A stretch of DNA of 64,000 bases, from contig CM057152.1 of assembly GCA_029962745.1 (NCBI GenBank), forward strand, positions 22,525,176-22,589,175. The letters are read 5' to 3'. The first letter of the stretch is position 1. Every line of letters begins with the position of its first letter. This stretch comes from Echinometra lucunter (Eukaryota > Echinodermata > Echinoidea > Camarodonta > Echinometridae). Shown here piece after piece: positions 24,303 through 37,500 of the stretch. A program made the position numbers and the translations under genes. The notes under the pieces were generated by a model, which saw nothing but the letters and a program-made list of their open reading frames with translations, was not told where the DNA came from and made no database searches.

Positions 24303-24924
24303 TGTGATTCCTGCATTAAGTCAAAGAGAATGAGAGGGTATGATAGTCAGCAGGAAAAGTGATGAAACCATTTTCTTTGAAATTATTCTTGAAAATGTTC
24401 ATGAAGACTAATTTTTTACATGGAGGAAAACTTCTATGAGGCTTCTGGTACCTGATACATGTGTAAGATGAATTAAAGATTCTTTTTAACCCTGCTATTC
24501 ATTACTTTTATGACTTGAAAGTCTGTGCTAATCAGCACTCACTCACTCCCTCCATCCTCGGGCTAGGTTCAGTATTGATTTATCCGCTTTTAGCATTAAC
24601 AAATGATCATCATGCAGGTTTGTTTTACCGATTGAAAATAAGCAGAAGTTTATGGAGGAGTTCCCGTTTTGCACCTTCTACAGGAGATGAATTTAATAAT
24701 ATGATTATTAGCTGATAGAGGGCTCCTCTAGAACCATTAGAAGAAAACTAAAATTTTGTACAATGTACATTGTTTTTAGTATCATGAAGATTCTCTAAAA
24801 ATCATTTTAAATGATAACATCATTGAAGGGTTGTGAAATGAGGATTATTAAATCATTTATGGTAAAATTAATATGGTATTTCAACTGTCATGTAGATTTT
24901 CGTTCCTGATGATATATTGGTGAT

Positions 24925-25035
24925 TATCATGATTATGATGATGATTGTGATTGTGATTGTGATGATGATGATGCTGCTAGTTGATGACTGTAATGATGGT
25001 GATGACGATAATGATGTTTGTGATGATGGCAATGA
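24925..25035. repeat. GAT/GTGATT-rich simple repeat
   Basis: Imperfect array of ATGATG, GTGATT and GATGAT units. Open frames across it are artefacts of low complexity. Confidence 0.85.
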
Positions 25036-25218
25036 AGTGACAAGTAGAAGCACAAAAGGTGGGTTAGCGGCAACAATGAGGAATATTATATTGCACTAAT
25101 ATAGGTATGTGAATACTTCAATGTGCTCTACAGTTATTATTGCCGCTGATCACTGGAGTTTTATCCCACATACAATTGTGCACCATCTCAACTCCTCAGG
25201 AAGCATTCCTACTAATTT

Positions 25219-25561
25219 CAGGGTTCATACACTTATACATTTTCAAAATTCCATGACTTTCCATGACTTTCCAGGGCAGAAAAATGCAAATTTCCATGAC
25301 TCATCAATCACATATGATGCAAAACTCACATAACAAGAGTGCTGATTAAAAGAGTTTCAAAGCTGATCTGAGCGCCCTGAATGCAGGGCTGGCCGGAGCG
25401 CGAATTTATTGTGACATGAAAAATGTCTTGAATGAATGATTTTCCATGCCTTTCCAGAAGAAAATGACAAATTCCCTGACTTTCCCTGACTTTTTGCTTC
25501 TGGAAAAAAGAATTTGCAATTCCCTGACTTTCCAGAAATTCCCTGACCCGTATGAACCCTG
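25219..25561. repeat. hAT-like MITE with CAGGGTTCATAC ends
   Basis: Left CAGGGTTCATAC and right GTATGAACCCTG are inverted repeats, flanked on both sides by TAATTT (25213-25218 and 25562-25567), consistent with a target duplication. The interior is built from repeated TTCCATGACTTTCC / TTCCCTGACTTTCC words on both sides. Confidence 0.8.
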
Positions 25562-25639
25562 TAATTTGCATGGTTCACACGCATGTATGTAGGGCAATGG
25601 CAAAAGCAGTCACATTGGCTGTTGACAATCTGCACATGT

Positions 25640-25772
25640 ACCCACATCGCTTCTGAGTGGAGAGTGGCAATAATGTCCTTGGAAAAAGATGCTGGTGTTG
25701 CAGCGGACTTGAACTGTAAACATTGTGATCAAAAGTTCAAGGATGTATCCACTACACCCCGACACCTCTACA
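25640..25772 (-). mobile_element. tRNA-derived SINE fragment, copy 2
   Basis: On the - strand an A-box-like GGTGTAGTGGATACA precedes a B-box-like AGTTCAAGTCC, followed by GCTGCAACACC. Related to the SINEs at 19240-19515 and 41822-42085 but shorter. Confidence 0.6.
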
Positions 25773-26220
25773 TATATATACTAGTATGTGTAAGAAGGTG
25801 GCAGTACTGAGAGTCCAATAATGGTGCTGAAGATGATGATGCCGAAGACCAAGGTTGGTGGGAGGGATGATTAGGACAATGCTGAGGCTGAACAAACCAG
25901 TTGATAGCTTCCATCGCTCTCTCATGCTTCAGATTTCAATACAATATCGACAAGTATGAAATCAAAGAAATTTCATATGACAAAACTTATTTTATTTCCT
26001 GTTTTATTCCCAAAAGTTTGAACACTGGCAGTATAAAGAGAAACTGAGTGTTGTGAAAAAACAATCATCATCATTAACATTGTTTCAGCATTGGATACCC
26101 CCTTTAAACGAGGTTTATTTCAAACAATGGTTTAAACCTGCATTGTGAACTAAATGAAGTGTAAATCAATGTATATAAGTTCATTCATGAACGGCCATGG
26201 GACAAGAAGGACACTCTATA

Positions 26221-26621
26221 TTAACCCATTCGTGACAGAAGGTCCACATTTTGTGGTTTGGTCTAATAATTTTTGATGCAGAGCCCTAAAAATCATACCA
26301 AATACATGAGCAGAAAGAGCAAAAAAATTCTACACGTACTGTGCCCATTTTCGTTGCGTCAATATTCGTTGTTTGATGCTGAAATTTTTTAAAAGGAAAA
26401 TAAGCATTAAAATCCTTAAATTGGCAATGTGATAGAAAGTTTAAAATCACCATTTTCCCCTGCAAATTGGCAACTTTTTCTGTCAATTTATATTCATTTC
26501 AGATACATGATGTTTTAGAAGAAAAATGTAGCAATAAAAGAAAAATGTTGGTGTTGCCAATTTGAAGAATAAAAGCTGATCAAATCCGGCTTTAAAATAA
26601 TTCCTGTCACGAATGGGTTAA
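26221..26621. mobile_element. TTAA-flanked MITE, copy 2
   Basis: TTAACCCATTCGTGACAG to CTGTCACGAATGGGTTAA; nearly the same interior and orientation as 11069-11477 (CCACATTTTGTGGTTTGG, GCAAATTGGCAACTTTTT, TGTTGGTGTTGCCAATTTG). Confidence 0.88.
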
Positions 26622-27540
26622 AGCATACTATGCTTATGGAGGTGTAAACCATGGTTTTGAAATACACCTCTTTTATGCATTCAGGCCAAATAGTGCAGAC
26701 AATATGAGTTACATTTACTAACAGAGTAACTAAGGGTGTCATTGGCAACAAGAACACATTGTGAACTTCTTACCCCCATACTGTGTAGAAAATCATTATT
26801 TTCTGGGTGAAGGAATGTCAAAATACACTAAATCAATGAAAAGATCTATTTTTCTTTTAATTGTAACAAAAGTAAAAGCATGCCTCAGTAGTTCAGTGTG
26901 TTTAATATGAACCAAAAACCAGAAGAATCAAAATTTCATGACAATTACAATCAAATGTAATACATACACTGTGAACATACAAATCATGGAACAATCTATA
27001 GGTAAGTGCTGACAAAATCAATAAGAAAAGTGTTTCAGATTGTTTCTTTTTTTTTCTGTACAAAACAAATAGCTTTACCATAAAACAACTGCCACTGTTA
27101 AAAGTATTTAGTTTAAAATGATAACTCGAAGAGGATATATATACAAAGCCTTCATGTTCCTGAATATTAGTACGAAAGAAATTCATATTTTACGTTGTCA
27201 TGCACAAGTAATTTTCAATTTTAATTCATACTGACAAGCATTACTTTTCTGTGAAACACTTTGTGTTACATACATACAGTTGAATTATGAAATTTATTTC
27301 ACACATCCATCATTTCATTACAGTATCTGCAGTTTTGCACGGCATATCTCATACGTGTTTTATCATTTAGGAAGATGAATTTTTAAATCCAAAAACTTAT
27401 CACATCAACTGGAAAGAGAAGAAAAATGTGTATAAATGAAGACACAACAATGACAAATAAAATCAGTGAGAATAGAGTAATACACGGTAATAAAGGCAAG
27501 AAAATTCTGGAGGAAAACAGTTTCAATTACTGATGATTTG

Positions 27541-27850
27541 TACGGTGGCTGATTTCCGCCAAAAGTAATTTTTTCTTTTTCATTACAGCGTTATAACGTC
27601 CTATTAATATTAAGGCGTTATAACGCCCTAATTATGGCGATAAAACGCCCTAATTACGGCAATATATCGCTCTATTAATACTGCGGCATTATAACGCCCT
27701 AATTTACGACGTTATATCGCCATAATTTTTAAGGTGATATATCCGGCGATATATCGCCGTAATTAGGGCGTTATAATGCCGTAATATTAATAGGCCGTTA
27801 TAATGCCGTAATAAAAAAAAAATCACTTTTGGCAGAAATCAGCCACTGTA
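27541..27850. repeat. 310-bp foldback element with CGTTATAACGCC motif array
   Basis: Ends TACGGTGGCTGATTTCCGCC and, inverted, TACAGTGGCTGATTTCTGCC. The directly flanking hexamer GATTTG occurs on both sides (27535-27540 and 27851-27856), so a target duplication is preserved. The interior is an array of short palindromes (GGCGTTATAACGCC, GGCGATATATCGCC). Confidence 0.88.
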
Positions 27851-29328
27851 GATTTGACTATGTAACAAGATTAAAAATAAAAGTAAGCTCTGAATTCCCT
27901 TGCAAAATTAACTTCATAGAGAAATGGAAATCTGTTTATACAGTCTATATAAAAATAAAACAAAAGACACTTCTTCAAAATTTCATTCACTAACCATCTC
28001 ACTCTTTAGACTATATATACAAATATAAGCATACAATTTATGAGCTAAGCACATGGCAACACAGTTAACAACAAAATAATTCTTACCCATTGCAATTTTG
28101 ACATCTTTTGGGGTTTTTTTTCTTAGGGAAGAAAAATGGAACAATAATTTTGGCACTGATTGAATACTTTCAACTGTCCGCTGTAGTTGAACTATGAATG
28201 CGGTTCCACCTCATTTGCATAATAATGGAAAAATCAATATAGTGATTTCCTGGCATTTTAAAGTGGTTTCATACTCAGGTCCAGGAATGGTACTGAGGTA
28301 TTTTTAATGAAGTGCATTAATATATTTCTGACATTTCTATGATTCTATTCAGTTTTTCATCTTTTCAATGATATATCAATAGTTCTGGACAGGAGATTCT
28401 ACTTTTTTTAAAACAGTGAATAAAATACCCCCTAAACAATCACTATTTTATGTAATTATTCTTACCAAAGTAAACATAAACCAGGAAAAAACAATATTTT
28501 TACAAAACAAAACTGAAAAAAATTCAAAACTTGGTTAAGGATATGAATTATTTTGTTGTTAAGTGTACATAATTAAAGAATTCAAATGACTTCAAAATAA
28601 ACAGATGTAAAAATTGTGTTTATTTGCTTACAATGGGTAAAAGCTAATTTGTACCCAAAATATTGCTATATATCAGGGAGAAGACAAAGGTTATAAATCT
28701 ATCAAATTGATAAACATAATATTCCACTGAAACAAAAAACAAGTGTTATTTAAACTCAAAGTTTATATTGACAATTGGTCCAGTGCAACAAAAATAAAAA
28801 ATAGTTCTAATAAAAAAACAAAAAAACAAAAACAAAACCAAAAAAACAAGGACTTATGTAAAACAAGACAAAATCAAAGTAGTCCTTACCAATCAAATGT
28901 TTTAAGCCGTGAAATAATTTCAGTTGATCTGCTACCAGTACTGTACTTCAGACATGTAAGCATCTTGTTATGCCCACATGTAATCTGATCATGCTCTAAC
29001 TGGCATTTTTAAAAAATAAAATAAATGCAAAGTTTATCAGCAAGACATCAATTCTCTTCAATGCTTTTACTTGTCCATATATTATTGTCACATCTGGCAA
29101 CTTTTAACCTTGTTTAATAACGAGGTGACGCTAAATGTTCTTGATGACAAATTAAGATTTTCAATTTTGCAATTGCAAATAAAGCATTCGTAAATTCCTT
29201 ATGACATAGTCAGGTTGCAAATATTCTGGTTTTATGGCATTCCTCCATTAAATACAGAAGAAACTGTTCCAGAATATTTTTCAGCACTGCATTACTAGTA
29301 TCTCAAGTCCACATCCCAAGTAAAACTT

Positions 29329-29329
29329 T

Positions 29330-29379
<50 letters not shown>

Positions 29380-29382
29380 TGT
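29329..29382. repeat. Poly(A) plus (TA)n tract
   Basis: A run of A followed by alternating TATATA. Simple sequence. Confidence 0.9.
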
Positions 29383-29669
29383 ACAAAGCAATTACGAACA
29401 ATAGACACTATGGGTATCAACAGGTAACAGCTGGCCACACCAGCAGTCCTTGCAGGGAGAATCCCAAATAGGTCAATCAAAGTGGTTTGCTGCAGCTCAG
29501 ATGATCATAAAGACTATTACTTATCTATTCCTAAACAGAAATAATACAATCAATCATTTTGATAGCGCCTTTTCTAATGAAGATACAAAACGCTTAAACA
29601 CAAAAAGAAAAATAGAAATGATAATACAAGACATAAACTTAAAGAGTAACATGAGGGAATTAAATGAAC

Positions 29670-30075
29670 TAATTACAAGACACATATAAAAGGATGAATG
29701 CTGACAAGCGGGCAGTAATGGAAAAGATGTGTTTTTAGATTTTTCTTGAATGTACTAAGTGAACTTGCATTCCTGATAGAGTTGGTTAGAGTGTTCCATG
29801 TGTTTGGAGCACTGGCTACAAATGCCCGCTTGCCAGCATTGGTCCAACATCTTGGGATATGGATTACTGTATTGGTGTCTGACCTTAGATTATAACTAGA
29901 GTGTTTCACATGAATAAGATCGGACGGATATGAGGGAGATAGACCATTTAATAGACTTAAATAAAAGTGTAGCAGTCCTAAACTCAAGCCTTTGCTGTAC
30001 GGGTAGCCAGTGAAGAGTGTTCAGCAGAGGTGTGGTGTGTGTGTGCTCTTGGGCTGACAAAAAACATTTCCAACT
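29670..30075 (-). mobile_element. LINE tail (CR1/L2-like), decayed
   Basis: On the - strand, LNTLHWLPVQQRLEFRTATL then, after a frameshift, NGLSPSYPSDLI and WTNAGKRAFVASAPNTWNTL, ending with STFKKNLKTHLFH. This is the signature C-terminus of CR1/L2-like LINE polyproteins. A frameshift near 29950 and the lack of upstream RT sequence show it is a dead 5'-truncated copy. Confidence 0.85.
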
Positions 30076-30585
30076 AATACATTTCCAACTAATACGATAT
30101 ATCAAAGAAACTTGCATAACAAATACTGAGAAAAATGTTAATAACCGTCTCTGTAAAATGATGGATAATGCCTTAATGTCTCGACTGCAAATTTTTGTAA
30201 CATATATCGAAGGCAAGACATACTGAACCCTCAGTCTATTCTAAAATTTCTATTGTAGAATATGCCTGTACATATGAACACTTGTGGGCAAATGTTAAGT
30301 ACTGTACAACCCATTAGCCATAATTACATTTAGAAGTAATATCCTCTACATGATTACAGGAATATATTCAATATAGTTATTACACATCACGAGAGAGTAT
30401 CAACTACAATAACAAACCATGCAATAATACTATGTAGCATAGTAATTCAATAACAAATTTCATGGACTTGTACTTTTTTTTAAACATTTTTTTCTGTCTG
30501 TACACTCCTATTTCTTTATCTCCCTTTTTTTTTTTTTAAATAATTTTCTTCTTTTTTTTTGTATTGCTATTCTGTTTTGTTTTGT

Positions 30586-30835
30586 TTAGATTTTTGTTAA
30601 ATTTTCTACTACGTCCAGTGTCTTTCTCCATTTTGAAGATACATTTTTGTAAGCACCACTGCTTAGAAAATGGAGGGGGAGATAGAGTAAGAAAGAGCGG
30701 ACAGTAACTTTCCTGAGAGTGGGTGAAGTCCTAAAACGGACTGTAATCCGATGAGGAGAGAAGGCTCTAACCAGATGAGAAGACGATGGGGAGAGAAGGC
30801 TCGATGTTCCAGACAGCATCATCAAGACTTCATGG
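30586..30835. other. Purine-rich low-similarity stretch, no gene
   Basis: GAGAGAAGGCTC is repeated twice (about 30757 and 30792) within a G/A-rich block. The - strand open frame here shows no protein-like conservation that I recognise. Confidence 0.5.
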
Positions 30836-31134
30836 AATCCGATATATATAACTTAATAATGATATCATTAAATTGTGAGCTTTGCCTTCTGAATCATTAA
30901 TATGATGACGAGCAAAAGTACATGTACATGGTACTGAGCAGTCTGCTCAGTGGTTTCCAATGCAAACGATGCTTTGAGCACCATAGTATATATTCATGCG
31001 AATGTACGTGTATCTATATCAATGATTATGCAAGATTTAATAGGTTTTATGGATGCATTCTCCATGCAATCATTCACACGTTAATACTCACTGTACTGGC
31101 AACTAGTGTCGACTTAAAGTCATGTAGCTACTGA

Positions 31135-31526
31135 TCAATAATGGAACTTTGACATCTTCCTGACGACATCTAGTCGCTGATGATGCTCGGCGCACTTTTT
31201 GAAGTCCCCACAGGTCACCTCCGGCCTCTTCTCATGGAGCCAGTTGAAGAGGTAGAGCGTTGAACTCTGACGCAACGAATCAACGTACTTCACCTCCTCA
31301 AAGGTCATTTTGTAGTAGTAAGCAAACACCTTCCAGTCGCTGCCTGTGTTGGTCTCCGGGTCCAACATGATCTTGAGCATCTCCCTGCATCTGTAGTCCA
31401 TGTCCTTGATAGGTTGGTCGCAAGGGTTCTGTGGCTCCTCTGGAAACTGGGAGTTAAAGAAAGGATTCCCAGGGCCACCGTTGACTCTGCCGGGAGTGGT
31501 GTGCACTCGTTCTTCATCTGAAGGAT
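31135..31526 (-). other. Last exon: C-terminal death domain
   Basis: Encodes residues 789-918. CREMLKIMLDPETNTGSDWK followed by VFAYYYKMTFEEV, LYLFNWLHEKRPEVTCGDF and AEHHQRLDVVRKM fits the six-helix death-domain pattern, including the two tryptophans and the LxxMLD-PxxxGxDW opening seen in UNC5-type domains. The acceptor is CATCGTTTCAG at 31527. The TGA at 31135-31137 ends the protein eight residues past the last helix. Confidence 0.82.
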
Positions 31527-34500
31527 CTGAAACGATGAGATTGATGGGAGTATTAGGCAGAAAGAACTAAGCATGATTGCAAGTAATCTTTTTTTTTTTT
31601 TATAGAAAGAGCAATGTTTATTCTAGGGAGATACCAGTACATGTTCATTTGTTCTGAATCTGTATTAAATATGAAAAATTATGACTGAGAATTAGAGATA
31701 ATGCTTCATTATAATAAGAGTGCAGTGAATGGTACTATTAAGGGTGGTGGCATTCTCATTTGTTCCTCATCTAGTACCTTGAGCATCTATCTATTCAGAT
31801 GGATATGTTGCACCTATGAACATTATTATCTATAGAGAAGAAATGAACAAAACAGTTTTGTGCTATATTTTTGAAAAGTAAAATTATCCTCTCTTGTTAT
31901 CTAAATTTTGCCTTTCCAGTTATTGGGAGTTCATACCATTTTGTCTGCACACAGTAGGTGGATGGTTTAGAGAATAGTCTAGTTTAAACCATCATTACAA
32001 ATTTGTGCCTACTTTCTACAAAAGATGGCCATATTCCTGCCATTGGCCAAACTCTGTGAGGAATCTTACCATGACGTGCACCTTCATCTCTCACTCTCTT
32101 GCCTGCAAAAGATGGGGGCAGCGAACGGAATTCAGCACCGATCACATTGTTGGGTAAACTCTGGCCAGATCCCTCTGTCAAAAATAGAAGAAAAAAAAAG
32201 GCTGAGCTATAAATTGAAATGCAAAATAGCTGCCTGCATTTAAACTGTTTATTGTCTCTCACATCAGCTCTGACAAAGATCCATTGTAGTATCAAGTGTA
32301 AAGTTGGGAAGCAGTATTGAAGAAATATTTCATTCAGCTATACTGGTCCCTGTCATTGGTAACAATCTTTTGACAGTCTGTCTAACAAAGTGCCAACAAA
32401 TCTTTACAATGGTTATTAAAAAAAAATAAGATTTCATCATCTTTTCTATTCAAACATTGGAGGCACTGATCAAATGATTCCCTTTAACAATATACTAGTA
32501 TCATTTTAACCTGTTGACTCCTGAATTCTCAAACTCTCAAAGACTTTATAATACAGGGACCACCCGGTTCCCATAGGCAATAGGTTACAAAGAAAATGTG
32601 GGTTTTTAAGGCATAAGGTATTACCTTTGTGACAAATGAAAAACAAAACATCAAGCATGTCAGAAACGGGCTATTTCATACAAGTTAGGAACTGACATGA
32701 ATAGAATAGTAAATGATAGTGGATTACCATGAGTAGTATTTCTCAGTACTACACACAGCATTTCCTGACATTTGAACAGGGTGCTTACCTCTGTAATCTT
32801 CTTGCTGAAAAGCATCTTTGCTGTTCATATTGGTGGCATAGTTAAGCCCATTGAGGAACTGAGTATCATGTGGGTTTTCTTCCGCACACTGTACAAAGGG
32901 TTTCTCTCCTGATCCAAAGGACCTGTCGCTCTGCCTTGATAAAGAAGCTGGCATGTTGAGGGAAGTTGTTGAGGGGAGAGACGCAGGACCTTCGCTGGAA
33001 TTGGAAACTGAATTGGTATGACTGGGCATTGGTGGCAGGGATGTGAAATCACTGCATGATCCTCCTGATGGAGCGACTGAAGCAACAGAAGGAGTGATCC
33101 TGCTCATGTGATCCTGAAGAGAAAATGCTGCAGGTGCATCAGATCCAGCCATAGAGATATCCCCTGTGTTATCTCTTCTGGGGATCTTGTTCCCCGAGGG
33201 CCTCTGCATGCCATCTCCATTCGAAGCAGGTCGAATATTTGGGGAAATCTCTGCTGTGGGGTAGTGGCCATTTCCTGGTGAAGTCGAAAAGATGTTAGGG
33301 GCAGCTGCTGAAGGGTGATACTGGCTGTTGGAGCTGTTTGGGCCTGATGGACACTCAACTGTTGCATCACTTGTTGGCAGCACTGGCTCTTTGGATCCAA
33401 ATGGCAGGGAATGTATGGAGGTCACAGGCATTGAGTCTCCATTTGCCAGGTACTTGGCAGTATCGGAGGAAGATTGTGAAGGAGTTGCTTGGTGATAGAC
33501 ACCTGATGGACAGTCGATTGATGATGGTGCGCAACCCAAAGCTTGGTGACCACCTAGGCTGTCATCACTATGAGATGGAGTAAATGGAGGTCTGCTCTGA
33601 TGACAGCTTCCCATTGGCATCGTCCCTCCATTCCATGAACCTCCATTATTTCCGACATACTTCCAGTCTTTGTTCCCTGAACTACCCCCACTTGAAGGCT
33701 GAGCATGAATGGGCTGGCCATGACCAGGGTGGCATCTGCCATCGGAGTTGTAACCTGCAGAATCCTTACTGTGGGAGGAAAATGCAGACGGCACCACTCT
33801 CCCTCCCTGCGGGTTCTGGTTACTCGGGTTTCCTATCAACCCGATGGAAGTGCTTAGACCAGTGACAGGATTGGTCCTCATCCGTGCAGGAGCCTTGCCA
33901 TCCTGAGAGGACAGGTAGCTGGGTTCACTCAGTTTGCGTTCATCGTTGGAAAGCTGGCCAGGATTCTGTGCAGAAGAGGGTGGATTGGCTTCAGTACTAT
34001 CAAAGGCTTGTTCCATAGCTGGTAGATTTTCCTTGGGTTGGTCTAAACAATAAGGAACACAAAAATAAATATCAAGAGTGCCTTTCATTCATGTTTGATT
34101 AAAGCAACATCTGTTCACTTTGTACACTATTGTACTAATGGGGAAAAAAGGGCTGCAGGGTATTACCTGAAATGGATTGATATTCTTTTAACATACATTT
34201 ACAGACATATCAGAATAGGAAGTACTATATATGAATACTGAATTGGCAATAGATTTCCTTTCTTGTGCATTCATGACAAATCAGTATTCACTTTTAAAAA
34301 AATATATCATTTACTTTCACATGCTTTGGCATTTGAGAAATTTAAAAAGAAAACAGAGCTAAATAAGCATGTGAATTTGCATGTGTGAGATAAACCTTAT
34401 CTGTACCACAAGGAAGATGTTTTGTACCAGGGGGTGTTTCATAAAGCTGTTCGTAAAGTTACAATTGAGTTTACGAACGACTTAAACATGGCAAGCAAAA

Positions 34501-37500
34501 TGGGATTCTCTGTCATTATAAATCCCATCAGCTAAAAGGGAAATATGCAGACGTAGATTAACATTCCTTTTGTTTACAAACATTTTTATTGCAAAGTTTA
34601 TTTTTGCCACAATTTAATTGAGATTATTGGAAATGCAGTCACATTTGGTTAAAACATCAGGGAAAACTTTGTGCATCCCATTTGGTACTTCATATTCAAG
34701 TTGTTCGTAAAGTCATGCGTAACTTTACAAATAGCTTTATGAAACACCCCCCAGGTAGTCATTTTCAATGTATGTGTCCATCTTCATGTACTCTATTCAA
34801 ACTAAAAATGAGCAGGGGGGGGGGGGTGAACGGGCATTAAAGCCCTACATCACCTATAGTACAATAGAAAACCTTGAAATTATTTCCACACAAAGACTGA
34901 ATCACTGAAATCACTATCAAGGACTCTCAGATTACAATTAGTTTTATTCATATCCTTTATACAAGTTATCATTGTAAGTATTTGAGGTATTCACATTTTA
35001 CAAGCCATGCTTTTTTGTGGATCCCTCCATTTCAAAATGTTTTTTCTTTAAAAAATAAACCAAAAATATTAGTATTCCACTGCATATTTGTGTACTCTAT
35101 CTGCTTTATGATTCAAATAATGGAAAATGTAGTATGTCATTGTACAATGATTATATGTCTTGATTTCTTTTCAAAGTATTATGAATTGTTCTGTTGGAAA
35201 TGAAAATAAAAACTGAAACTGAAACCGAATGTGTACCATCGCCTCAGGGCCTAAAAATGAGGAGAATTTCTCTTATCTTACCCAAAGCAAGCTTCACCCT
35301 GTTGATGAGATGTGCCGTATCAATCGAATCATCAAGACGCTCCAGTGATATGAACATACGACCTGACAGCTTGGGGAAGTGCCTGACTATTTGAAATTGA
35401 TTCACTCCTAGGCACATGTGGACAACTCTCTTCTGGGAGGCATCTGTTATCAGGGCTGACAGACAAAAAAATCCAACCAAGTTTTAATACTAGGACACCC
35501 AATAAGAGGTGTTCAGATTCTAGGTGTTTAAAAAAAAACATTTGACACTTTTGATCTTTAATAACTCAAAGGTTAACTTGTAAAAGACTGAGGTTTCACA
35601 GTGTAAAGTTGAAGAATGTCAAATTTCCTGGGACTAGCTTTTGTGGTTTTTATTCATTAATATTCATAAAATAATGCTATGAATATTTAATAAGATTTCA
35701 CTTTCTGAAAAAAAGAAAACTGAGTTGTATGTGTCAGTAATGAATTCAGAGCCTGGCAATTGCCATTGTGCATTGCAGCTGAAATTCCACTGCACCTCTT
35801 TCAACCCAGAGTCATGAATCAGTAATGACACTGGAGAGCATAAGGGTGCCAGAAATGACAGGTGCAATGCACAATACACATTGTATTAATTACTGGCACA
35901 TACAGATTTTGGAGCCTTGTTTTTTCAAAAAATTTAAAAAACTAATCAAATATTCAGAGCATTATTCTAAGAATGTTACTAAAGTAAATTCCATAAAACC
36001 TAGTCCAAATAATTTTGACACCCTTCAACTTTGCACTCTGAAAACCTCAGTCTTTTAAGATCTTTAATTTTTGAGTTATCAATGATCCAAAGTGTCAAAT
36101 GTTTTTTAAAACACCTAGTACGAGGCCACATTGTGGCACCACAAAATCCCCCAACATTTTGGTGTACAAGTCAATGGGGTATGAGGCGACAAAAAAAATG
36201 TTGCTGAGGCAGGACACTTTTTTTTTCTGCTGTCTGGGTGCAAAAAATTTAAATTCCTAAAAAGTTGGTGCAAAATATTGTCATGGGATTTTCTGCGCAA
36301 GTTTTGATAAAGTTCTCTTTTGAGAGTTGACGTGTTCATCAACAGTGGTGCCACAATATCGTGCCCTATCCGAACACTAAAAATTTGGTGGCGCCACAAT
36401 GTCGCCTCATGTCTGAACACCCCTTTAATGAGTCTATAAGAATGATTCCACTTGTTTGCATTATGAAAATCCCTCGTTTAAAATAGACCCCACCACTTTA
36501 GCACATGATCCCGTGCATCTTGGTGGGGTATAGCTACCCACTATCCAAATGACACGTTAAAAGTCTTATCAGTACTAGCATCTTCGCACCAGAGGTGGTG
36601 GTTTTGGATTACGCCTGCACTCCTCATCATCTTACGTAATAGTGTTAACAAACTCTTAATACCGCACTGCCTGAAAGGAAATGTGAAGTAGGAAATATAT
36701 CCTTCACCTGTTTTAAGATATTGCCATGTCCAAAAGTCACTCATAATTTAGATGGAAACCAAAATTAAACTTCGAACGAAGCAAAATGACCCAGAAATTG
36801 CGATTCTAGCAACATTTTTAACTCCATAAACTAGCCCGTCGCGCATGCACTAGGCATGTGTAGCCCCAGCGTGTTTCTCTTTCTCCCTTCCTCTCTCTTG
36901 CTCTCTCTCTCTCTCTTATCAAACTGTGAAGGTCGATCGTTTTTCTGGCAAGGTGATTAAGTTGTTTATTTAGTGCAATCTCAGATGTCTAGAAGTTGCA
37001 AAAATCAAATCGGGGTTTCAGTTTTAAACGATGGGTTTTCGTCAAGTGTGATAAGATATCATTTGATTGCACTAGACTGAACTTATTACAGAGATTATAA
37101 AAGAACCCATTCAAATTTCCATTAAAAGGCTCAAATTTGATATAAACCACTTGAATATGTAGATAGGTCATTGACTGATGGAAAAGGGCAAGTCAAGTGA
37201 CCCCTGTGATCAAGTGCCTACCAAAGATGTACTGTAAATGCTTCCTGTAACTACTTAAATAATGTAACCTCTCTTTTCATGCAACTGTCTTGTAAAAAAG
37301 CCATCTGATTAAAGATGAACTGGAGTTCTGGAGGGTGTTTCATCAAGTGTCTTGACAGTGATTTTTACCGACAAATTTGCTCTCAGCCAATCAGATGCAA
37401 GGATTTCGGTAGCTTATAACAGTTGTTGGGAAAAATCACTGACAAGACACTTGATGAAACACTCCCCTGATCAAAATGTCAAAGAAACTGTTCCAAAACA

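Larger units (their letters stand above)
23061..31134. other. Intergenic region between two convergent genes
   Basis: No exon passes both splice-site and protein-likeness checks here. It must hold the 3' UTRs of TTC27 and of the - strand gene, plus two MITEs, a SINE, a TTAA element, a foldback, a LINE tail and simple repeats listed separately. Candidate poly(A) signals are ATTAAA at 24472-24477 (+) and ATTAAA at 31036-31041 (-); neither is strong. Confidence 0.7.

Noticed and set aside
25583..25810. Apparent zinc-finger string CKHCDQKFKDVSTTPRH on the + strand
   Set aside because: It overlaps the tRNA-like head of a SINE on the other strand, has a single CxxC pair and no second finger.
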